From Novilysobacter antarcticus (GTDB taxonomy: Bacteria; Pseudomonadota; Gammaproteobacteria; Xanthomonadales; Xanthomonadaceae), in contig NZ_JAIEUJ010000003.1 of the NCBI RefSeq assembly GCF_019802285.1, positions 186,001 through 250,000 on the forward strand: 64,000 nt of DNA. Direction: 5' to 3'. Below the pieces are notes generated by a model. The model was not told the origin of the DNA. It searched no databases and saw nothing but the letters and a program-made list of their open reading frames with translations. This document shows, in pieces, positions 56,869 through 64,000 of this stretch (position 1 is its first letter; each line of letters starts with the position of its first letter). The translations under genes and the position numbers were made by a program.

Positions 56869-57450
56869 TTACGACCCGGCTTTGGCGACCGACGCCTCGG
56901 TGGTGATCCGGATGTCGACCTCGTCGCTGACGGCGGGCGCATACATGCCGACACCAAAGTCGCTGCGCTTGATCGTCGCGCGGGCGTCAAAACCAATCGT
57001 CGGCTGCTTGGCCATGTTCTCGCCGACTTTGTTCAGGGTCACGTCCAGAACCACGGGATGGGTGTTGTCCTTGATCGTCAGATCGCCGGTGACCTTGAGC
57101 TTGCCTTCACCGGCCGACTCCACTGCGGTGCTGTGGAAAGTCGCCACCGGAAACCGGGCGGCGTCGAAGAAATCCGTGCCACGCAGGTGCTCGTCAAACT
57201 TGGCGGTGAAGCTGTTCAGTCCTGACAGGGGCATAGTGACCTTGACGCTGGACGCGGCGACGTTGTCGGCGTCGTACACCAGCACGCCCTCGGCCTGGCC
57301 GAAATGCGCCACGGGGTTGGAGAAGCCGAAATGGCTCCACTGGGCGATCACGTTGGTGTGGCTGGGATCGAGCTGATAGGTGACCGGGGCGGCGATCGCG
57401 AAATTGGCGGTCGTGGCGAGTGCAGCGGCGAGGAGCAGACGTTTGATCAT
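56869..57450 (-). CDS. yceI: YceI family periplasmic lipid-binding protein
   Basis: A 193-residue exported protein with a signal peptide (1-20, ending NFAIAAP) and the YceI lipocalin-like beta-barrel. Signatures are YQLDPSHTNVIAQWSHFGFS, LRGTDFFDAARFPVATFHS and the C-terminal GFDARATIKRSDFGVGMYAP. YceI proteins bind isoprenoid lipids; some relatives are induced by base or stress. The ATG at 57448-57450 (MIKRLLLAAAL) starts the signal peptide; the frame is open upstream without support. It lies 6 bp before the pirin gene and the two are likely co-transcribed. Confidence 0.92.
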   Translation of the reverse strand: MIKRLLLAAALATTANFAIAAPVTYQLDPSHTNVIAQWSHFGFSNPVAHFGQAEGVLVYDADNVAASSVKVTMPLSGLNSFTAKFDEHLRGTDFFDAARFPVATFHSTAVESAGEGKLKVTGDLTIKDNTHPVVLDVTLNKVGENMAKQPTIGFDARATIKRSDFGVGMYAPAVSDEVDIRITTEASVAKAGS

Positions 57451-57514
57451 GGGAGAACTCCGGGTGTCATCGGGGGGGTAGCAGGCAGCGGCGGCAGGGG
57501 CATCACAAAAACCG

Positions 57515-58114
57515 TCAGGCGATCCGCGCTGCCTCCTCGAAGGAAAGGCGTGGCGAGCGCGGGAAGATCTTCTCGGCATTGCCATAACCCAGATTGACGA
57601 GGAAGTTCGACTTGACCGCTGTACCTGCAAAAAAGGCCGCATCGACCTTGGCGTTGTCAAAACCCGACATCGGCCCGGTGTCCAGTCCCAGCGCCCGCGC
57701 AGCCAGGATCAGGTACGCGCCCTGCAGGCTGCCGTTGCGGAACGCCGCGGCGCTGCGGCCTTCGCGCGGGCCGACGAACCAGCTCTTGGCATCGGTATGC
57801 GGGAACAGGTACGGCAGCTTTTCGTGGAAATCCTCGTCGAAGCCGACAATCACGGTAACCGGGGCAGCCATGGTCTTGGCGTGATTGCCCTCATCCAGTG
57901 CCGGTTCCAGCAGCGCCTTGGCCTGCGCGGACTTCACGAATACGAAGCGTGCCGGTGACATGTTGGCACTGGTCGGACCCCACTTCACCAGATCGTAGAG
58001 TTGGCGGAGGGTATCGTCGCTGACCTCGCCGCCCAACTCGTTGTGGGTGCGCGCGGTACGAAACAGCTGGTCCAGCGTTGCCGGAGCGAGGGGTTCGGGT
58101 CGGGTCTGGGCCAC
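57515..58114 (-). CDS. Nitroreductase family protein (RutE / malonic semialdehyde reductase-like)
   Basis: An FMN-dependent oxidoreductase of 199 residues. It resembles RutE/YdfI-type members (HadB/RutE subgroup) with [31 protein letters not shown] and [22 protein letters not shown]. RutE reduces malonic semialdehyde to 3-hydroxypropionate in pyrimidine breakdown, but no other rut gene is present here, so the real substrate may differ. The start codon is GTG at 58112-58114. A gap of 64 bp separates it from yceI. Confidence 0.83.
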   Translation of the reverse strand: MAQTRPEPLAPATLDQLFRTARTHNELGGEVSDDTLRQLYDLVKWGPTSANMSPARFVFVKSAQAKALLEPALDEGNHAKTMAAPVTVIVGFDEDFHEKLPYLFPHTDAKSWFVGPREGRSAAAFRNGSLQGAYLILAARALGLDTGPMSGFDNAKVDAAFFAGTAVKSNFLVNLGYGNAEKIFPRSPRLSFEEAARIA

Positions 58115-58148
58115 TTATGATCTCTCCGTGGATGCGGTGGGAATCGAC

Positions 58149-58162
58149 GCTCCTGTGGGAGC
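58149..58162. repeat. Short hairpin with TGTGGGAGC core (REP-like)
   Basis: GCTCC (58149-58153) pairs with GGAGC (58158-58162) around TGTG. CTCCTGTGGGAGC with a following GCC-rich tail resembles REP-type repeats known from Pseudomonas and Xanthomonadaceae. It lies between the divergent nitroreductase and ELM1-like genes. Confidence 0.4.
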
Positions 58163-58235
58163 AGCCAAGCCGGCAAGTGTAGGCGCTGGAATGCGGCGAG
58201 CACGGGCGCAACTTTGGAACGTATTGCAGGCAGAG

Positions 58236-59219
58236 ATGAAACGCCAAGCGGAAAATCCGAGCGTCTGGACCATCACCGACGGCAACGCCGGGAACCTGCG
58301 CCAAGCACAGGCGCTCGGGCGTGCGCTGGGCATGCCGACGCGCGACTGGAAGCTCGACACGCGTGCCCCGTGGCGCTGGACCGCGCCCCGAGGCGTTGCC
58401 GCGGGGCATGCGTTCGGCACCCGATTCCATGATGCGCTGGCGAGTCCGCCGGCGCTGGCCATCGGCTGCGGGCGTCAGGCGGCGCTCGCGACCCGGCTGC
58501 TGCGGCGCCACGGCAGCGCCACGGTGCAGATCCTCGATCCACGCATCGCGACACGGCATTGGGACCTGGTGATCGCGCCGGAACATGATCGCCTGGTGGG
58601 CAGCAACGTCATTCCCGTTCTGGGCAGCCTGCATCCGGTGGACGCACAATGGCTGGCCGAGGCACGGCGCCGGTTCACGGCCCTGGCGACCCTGCCGCAA
58701 CCGCGCACCGCGTTGCTGCTTGGCGGTGCCAGCGCCCACGCCGGGCTGGACGCTGATTGGCTGGAAGCACTGACCCTGGACGTGATGCGCCAGGTGGATG
58801 AGGCAGGCGGCTGCGTCATGGCGACGACCTCACGCCGCAGTCCCGCGGCATTGGGTGAGCGACTGCAAAAGCATTTTGCCGGCCGCAACGGCATGTTGTT
58901 CACCCCGCCGGGCGACGGTGCCAATCCCTACCCGGGCTTGCTGGCCTGTGCGGACCGTATCGTGTGCACCGCCGAGTCGGTCAACATGCTGTCGGAGGCC
59001 TGCGCCACCGAGGCGCCCGTGTTCGTCGCCGGTCTGGACCAACTGCGTGGCCGTCCGCGCCGGTTCGTCGATCGCCTGCTCGAACTGGGTCGTGTGCGCG
59101 CCTACGACGAGGCTCTGGCGGATTTCCCGGTCACGCCGCTGCGCGAAACCGGCCGCGTTGCGGACGAAGTCAGGCAGCGGCTGTCGCTTCCGCCAGTGCT
59201 TCTCAAGCCCGACGGCTGA
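58236..59219 (+). CDS. ELM1/GtrOC1-like family protein
   Basis: A 327-residue protein of the mitochondrial-fission ELM1-like family (PF06258), which has a GT-B-like glycosyltransferase fold. Signatures are [50 protein letters not shown] and [23 protein letters not shown]. In proteobacteria these genes lie near LPS core genes and are thought to act in core or nucleotide-sugar metabolism, which fits the LPS genes a few kb away. The ATG at 58236 (MKRQAENPS) is chosen; the frame extends upstream through the REP-like hairpin. Its 3' end overlaps the end of glnE by 17 bp. Confidence 0.82.
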   Translation: MKRQAENPSVWTITDGNAGNLRQAQALGRALGMPTRDWKLDTRAPWRWTAPRGVAAGHAFGTRFHDALASPPALAIGCGRQAALATRLLRRHGSATVQILDPRIATRHWDLVIAPEHDRLVGSNVIPVLGSLHPVDAQWLAEARRRFTALATLPQPRTALLLGGASAHAGLDADWLEALTLDVMRQVDEAGGCVMATTSRRSPAALGERLQKHFAGRNGMLFTPPGDGANPYPGLLACADRIVCTAESVNMLSEACATEAPVFVAGLDQLRGRPRRFVDRLLELGRVRAYDEALADFPVTPLRETGRVADEVRQRLSLPPVLLKPDG

Positions 59220-62106
59220 AATCGAGCCCGTGCTCGCGTGCCGCCAGGTCAATCGCAGCCCGGGCGCGCTCCACCGGCGCGTCGGGCACCATCCTTCGAG
59301 GACGTCGATCCAGACTGCAGTCCAGACTGCGCGAGAGCAGGATCTCGTGGGCGGCCTGCAATTGCGTGCGGGTTTCCGCGTCGATGATCCCCGCATCGTG
59401 GATGGCGCCGATCAGCCCGTGGGTATCCTGCCTGCGCAGCACGCCGGCGCGGGTGGCGGCATGCTCCAGCACCAGTGATTGCAGCACGAACTCCAGGTCC
59501 ACCAGCCCGCCCTGGCCCTGCTTGAGATCGAACACGCCGTCCCTGCTGCGATCCAGTTCGGCACGCATGCGGGCGCGCATTGCCGAGACTTCATCGCGCA
59601 GCTGCTCCCGTTCGCGCGGTCGCGACAGCGTGGCGTTGCGCACACCGACAAAATCCGCGGCCAGGGAGGCGTCGCCGGCGATGGGCCGCGCACGTACCAG
59701 CGCCTGGTGCTCCCAGTTCCATGCGCGCTCGTGCTGATAGGCATCAAAGCTGGCGAGGCTGGATACCAGCACACCCTTGGCGCCATCAGGCCGCAGGCGC
59801 ACGTCCACCTCGTACAGCCGACCGGCGCGGGTGGGCGCTTCGAGCAAGGCCACCAGCTTCTGCGCCAGTCGCGCGGACCAGCGGGCGGCATCCAACGGTC
59901 GCGGGCCGTCGGACACGGCATCGATGCCGCCTGCGCTCGGTGGAGTGTCATACAGGAACACCAGGTCCAGATCCGAGTCGAACCCCAGCTCCTCGCCGCC
60001 CAGGCTGCCATAGCCGAACACCGCAAACCGGGTCGTCGGGAGACGCCCGTGGGCGGCGATCATTTCCCGCGTCGCCATCGCCAGTACGCGGTTCACCACG
60101 CCTTCGGCCAACCAGGCGACCTGGCGTGCACTTTCCACGGCCGGCTGGCGATGGTCGCGATGGGCCATGGCGATGCGGAAGCTCGCAGCCTGGCGCACTT
60201 CGTTGAGCGCGTTCAGCACCGCCTCTACGTCTTCCGGGCTGCGCGCCTCGGGTGCGGCCAGCGGTTCATCTCCGCTGCCCCGCGCCCGGCGCGCGCCCGA
60301 GCCGTCACCCTGCAAGCCAACCTCGGAACAGGCCTGGATGAGCGCGGCCCGGCCCGGCAGCTCGCCGGCCACACTGGCGTCGAGCAGCTCGTCCAGCAGC
60401 AGCGGATGGACCGCGACGCGTTCGGCGAGCAGCGCGCTTTGACTGGTCACCCGGACCAGTCGGGCCAGGGCCGCCGGCTGCTCGTCCAGCAGTGCCAGGT
60501 AGGCACTGCGGCGCAGGATGTTGTGGACCAGCGCCAGCAGGCGGCGCAGTGCGAGTGCGGGCTGGCTGGAACGCGCAGCCCCCTCCATGAACGCCGGCAG
60601 CACCCGGTCCAGACGGGCACGGGTGCCGTCGGTCAGGGCGACAACGCCGGGGCTTCGGGCGAAATCACGCAGCAGGCTGTCGGCACCGGCCGCGTCCTCG
60701 AAGCCGGCTTCGGCGAGCACCGCCATGTCGCCACCATCGGGCAGCGCCAGCCAGTACTCCGCGAGCACGCCTTCGCTACGGTTGCCATGGCGGGGCGCCA
60801 GCAAGGCCGCGAACTCCTCGCGCACGATGCTGCGATGGCGCTCCAATTCGGCCCGCAGCTCGTCCCAATCGGCAAAACCCATGCCGATCGCGATCCGCAC
60901 CCGCGTCACCGGATCCACCGGCAAGGCGTGAGTCTGCTGGTCGGCGAACATCTGCAGCCGGTTCTCCAGATGACGCAGGAAAAGGTATGCCTCCCGCAGT
61001 TGTGCGCCGGTCCGTGCCTCCACCTGACCGGCCTCGACCAAGGCAGCCAGGGCCGGCTGCAGCGAGCGCTCGCGCAGGCCGGGATCACGACCGCCGCGGA
61101 TCAGCTGCAGCGCCTGGGCGAGGAACTCGATCTCCCGGATGCCCCCGGGGCCGCGCTTGATATCGTCGTCCAGCTCCTTGCGCGCCACTTCGGCGGCAAT
61201 CGCCGCCTTCATCGCCCGTAGCCCGTCCAGCGCGCCGTAATCCAGATAACGCCGGTACACAAATGGGCGCAGCAGCTCCAGGAACGCGGCTCCCGCCGCC
61301 AGGTCTCCGGCGACCGGCCGCGCCTTCTGCCACGCATAACGCTCCCAGTCCCGCCCCTCGCGCTGGAAATACTGTTCCATGGCCGGAAACGACCAAGCCA
61401 CCCGCCCGGCATTGCCGTAGGGACGCAATCGCAGGTCAACGCGATGACAGAAACCGTCCACCGTGACGTCGTCCAGCAGGCGCGCGAGCTTCTGACCGAG
61501 CCTGGAAAAGTAGTGTTCCGCCGACAGTGGCCGGGGTCCGTCGGACACCGCAGACAGATCGCCAGGTGGCTCATAGCCGTACACCAGATCAACGTCGGAA
61601 CTGAAGTTCAGCTCCCCGCCACCAAGCTTGCCGAGCGCGAACACCACCAGCCTCTGCGCGCTGCCGTCCGCATGGCGCAGGACGCCGTGGCGACCGACGA
61701 ACTCCTGTTCCAGCGCCTCCAGTGCGACCCGCAAACAGACTTCGGCCAGCGCCGTGGTGCCGGCCAGCGTGGCATCCACATCATCCAGCCCGTGCACATC
61801 ACGCCAGACCAGTCGGGTGGACTCGGCGGTGCGATAGCGCCGCAGCAACGACAGCCACTGGTCGCGGTGGTCGGCCAGCAGCTCCGGTACCGGCAACGGT
61901 GCCTCGCCATCGTCCGCCAGCAGCCGGCTCAGCAAGTCAGGTTGGCGTATCAGCGTGGCAACCGCGAAATCACTGGCAATTGCCACCGGCTGGCAACGTT
62001 GCAGGGCCTGCGCGTCCAACTCTGCGCCAATCGCCAACTGGCTTGCCTGCAGCTGCGCCAACGCACGCTCGGCAACCGCGGCTACGGAAGAGGACGCTGG
62101 AATCAT
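59203..62106 (-). CDS. glnE: Bifunctional glutamine synthetase adenylyltransferase/deadenylase
   Basis: The 967-residue enzyme that adds and removes AMP on glutamine synthetase according to nitrogen status. Two nucleotidyltransferase domains are present. The N-terminal (deadenylase) one has [19 protein letters not shown] near residue 165, and the C-terminal (adenylylating) one has [19 protein letters not shown] near 700. Each keeps its metal-binding D-x-D. A PII-responsive regulatory helical region lies between (about 440-530). The ATG at 62104-62106 (MIPASSSVA) is chosen; 11 more in-frame codons lie upstream. Confidence 0.96.
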   Translation of the reverse strand: MIPASSSVAAVAERALAQLQASQLAIGAELDAQALQRCQPVAIASDFAVATLIRQPDLLSRLLADDGEAPLPVPELLADHRDQWLSLLRRYRTAESTRLVWRDVHGLDDVDATLAGTTALAEVCLRVALEALEQEFVGRHGVLRHADGSAQRLVVFALGKLGGGELNFSSDVDLVYGYEPPGDLSAVSDGPRPLSAEHYFSRLGQKLARLLDDVTVDGFCHRVDLRLRPYGNAGRVAWSFPAMEQYFQREGRDWERYAWQKARPVAGDLAAGAAFLELLRPFVYRRYLDYGALDGLRAMKAAIAAEVARKELDDDIKRGPGGIREIEFLAQALQLIRGGRDPGLRERSLQPALAALVEAGQVEARTGAQLREAYLFLRHLENRLQMFADQQTHALPVDPVTRVRIAIGMGFADWDELRAELERHRSIVREEFAALLAPRHGNRSEGVLAEYWLALPDGGDMAVLAEAGFEDAAGADSLLRDFARSPGVVALTDGTRARLDRVLPAFMEGAARSSQPALALRRLLALVHNILRRSAYLALLDEQPAALARLVRVTSQSALLAERVAVHPLLLDELLDASVAGELPGRAALIQACSEVGLQGDGSGARRARGSGDEPLAAPEARSPEDVEAVLNALNEVRQAASFRIAMAHRDHRQPAVESARQVAWLAEGVVNRVLAMATREMIAAHGRLPTTRFAVFGYGSLGGEELGFDSDLDLVFLYDTPPSAGGIDAVSDGPRPLDAARWSARLAQKLVALLEAPTRAGRLYEVDVRLRPDGAKGVLVSSLASFDAYQHERAWNWEHQALVRARPIAGDASLAADFVGVRNATLSRPREREQLRDEVSAMRARMRAELDRSRDGVFDLKQGQGGLVDLEFVLQSLVLEHAATRAGVLRRQDTHGLIGAIHDAGIIDAETRTQLQAAHEILLSRSLDCSLDRRPRRMVPDAPVERARAAIDLAAREHGLDFSRRA

Positions 62107-62220
62107 GCCGCGATGATGGCATGCAGCCGGCAACAACAAGCATTACACCGACACGACTGCCCCGGCAGGACGCTCATATCGACATAAGCAACCGCCACAA
62201 ACAAATACATCCCTCCGCAT

Positions 62221-62380
62221 GGACGGATGTCTCGCCAGACTGTGGCCTCGCCGCGTGAACAACTGAAAACCCAATCCGTCTTCAAACTGCTTGAGCTGCT
62301 TCGACACGCCCGACTGGGTCGCTCGCATGCACGCGCAGCGCAGCTGCCGTCACGTTCAGCCGTGAATCACGCTGGAGCAA
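62221..62380 (-). pseudogene. Truncated, frameshifted CysB-like LysR regulator fragment
   Basis: The minus strand encodes the helix-turn-helix of a LysR-type regulator in two frames. First comes LLQRDSRLNVTAAALRVHA (from about 62377), then in the next frame ATQSGVSKQLKQFEDGLGF with QLFTRRGHSLA (to about 62221). Together these match the start of Xanthomonadaceae CysB (LNITLAAARVHATQPGLSKQLKQLEDELGF in part, from memory). At the junction GCGA is duplicated (CAT-GCGA-GCGA-CC), which shifts the frame by four. The match stops after HSLAR and no effector domain follows, so this is a relic and not a functional regulator. Confidence 0.75.
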
Positions 62381-62437
62381 CGGCGTAGGCACAATGCCAT
62401 CGTTCGCTGATTCGGGGACGACTTCCGCGAGGTCAAT

Positions 62438-62511
62438 AAAAAACCCGCCCCGGACGAACCGGTAGCGGGTCTGCTCCCTCCCCCACGTCGGGATGCAGGT
62501 CGACTGTGAAG
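62438..62511 (-). ncRNA. Candidate small RNA with its own promoter and terminator
   Basis: On the minus strand TTTTGC (62545-62540), 16 bases, TAATAA (62523-62518) could be a promoter. About 40 bases further on is a terminator: ACCCGC/GCGGGT (62470-62465 with 62448-62443) with an inner CCGG/CCGG helix and six T (62443-62438). A transcript of about 75 nt would result. The groEL terminator lies upstream, so this terminator is not needed for groEL. I recognise no RNA family; the terminator could also be a remnant. Confidence 0.35.
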
Positions 62512-62517
62512 GATTTG

Positions 62518-62545
62518 TTATTAGGGTGCACGCTGCAGTGCAAAA
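62518..62545 (-). promoter_or_regulatory. Possible promoter of the candidate small RNA
   Basis: Minus-strand TTTTGC (62545-62540) and TAATAA (62523-62518), spacer 16. TTGCAC at 62543-62538 is an alternative -35 with a short 14-base spacer. By eye only. Confidence 0.3.
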
Positions 62546-62625
62546 TTGAACTGGTGGGGTCATGAATTGCCGAGAGTCGATTTTCTGCCCCGCCCGGTGA
62601 ATGCAAACGCGATGGACCGGATACA

Positions 62626-62653
62626 GAAAAGCCCCGCCGAAGCGGGGCTTTTC
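62626..62653 (-). terminator. groEL terminator
   Basis: GAAAAGCCCCGC (62626-62637) pairs perfectly over 12 bp with GCGGGGCTTTTC (62642-62653) around CGAA. It lies 28 bp past the groEL stop and has T residues at its end on the minus strand. Confidence 0.9.
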
Positions 62654-62681
62654 CTTGTTGCGGTGTCGCTGGAGGTCAGGC

Positions 62682-64000
<1,319 letters not shown>

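Noticed and set aside
57515..58114. Part of a pyrimidine degradation (rut) cluster
   Set aside because: Only a RutE-like nitroreductase is present; no rutA, rutB, rutC, rutD, rutF or rutG lies nearby.

Overview
The window is a GC-rich (about two thirds G+C) chromosomal segment of a gammaproteobacterium, most likely a member of the Xanthomonadaceae (Lysobacter/Luteimonas-like). The placement rests on gene neighbourhoods and protein character (pepA-holC-valS divergent from lptF-lptG, then RDD protein and xerD; pcm-tolC convergent with waaA; a CysB-like remnant; a three-part glutaredoxin) and is inference, not a database result. Almost every base is coding and the content is mostly core housekeeping. 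I see no rRNA, tRNA, CRISPR array, intact transposase or prophage.

Layout. 1-5.6 kb: truncated purL, a DUF4124 protein, then pssA, a probable holD and rimI as an overlapping operon. 5.6-12.8 kb: pepA-holC-valS on the minus strand, divergent from lptF-lptG. 12.8-18.2 kb: RDD protein, xerD, yheS-type ABC-F ATPase, ybaL-type antiporter. 18.3-23.5 kb: TonB-dependent receptor and clpB, separated by a bidirectional terminator; clpB has a clear sigma-32 promoter. 23.7-28.6 kb: DUF4298 protein, pgeF and rluD, bamD, a polysaccharide deacetylase, and a glutaredoxin/IscA-like/rhodanese fusion. 28.6-35.5 kb: DUF924 protein, an amidohydrolase paired with a metal-site-less homologue, a DUF885 peptidase-like lipoprotein, and unknown genes. 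35.5-38.5 kb: a DUF71 protein and the formaldehyde operon frmR-frmA-fghA with a recognisable FrmR operator. 38.7-42.0 kb: the only region that looks acquired, holding a lower-GC BaiCD/2-enoate-reductase-type flavoenzyme, about 550 bp of decayed sequence, and a close homologue of E. coli 7-alpha-hydroxysteroid dehydrogenase. 42.0-51.1 kb: nadE, an RND efflux pump with divergent TetR regulator, pcm, tolC. 51.1-56.1 kb: LPS genes (waaA, lpxL-type acyltransferase, O-antigen-ligase-like protein, glycosyltransferase) and a small zinc-finger protein. 56.1-62.1 kb: a pirin without its metal ligands, yceI, a nitroreductase, an ELM1-like protein, glnE. 62.1-64 kb: a broken cysB-like fragment, a possible small RNA, and truncated groEL.

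How the genes work together. Envelope construction is the strongest theme: pssA (phospholipid), bamD (outer-membrane protein assembly), lptF/lptG (LPS export), waaA, lpxL, O-antigen ligase, glycosyltransferase and the ELM1-like protein (LPS), and tolC with the RND pump (efflux). holC and the probable holD encode partner subunits of the replicative clamp loader. clpB and groEL are heat-shock genes.

Most interesting observations: two copies of a nested, covarying palindromic element, each lying in sense orientation just past the stop codon of a convergent gene (32047-32294); the steroid/bile-acid-type enzyme island; the probable holD; a pirin and an amidohydrolase that have both lost their metal sites; and a cysB-like pseudogene broken by a 4-bp duplication.
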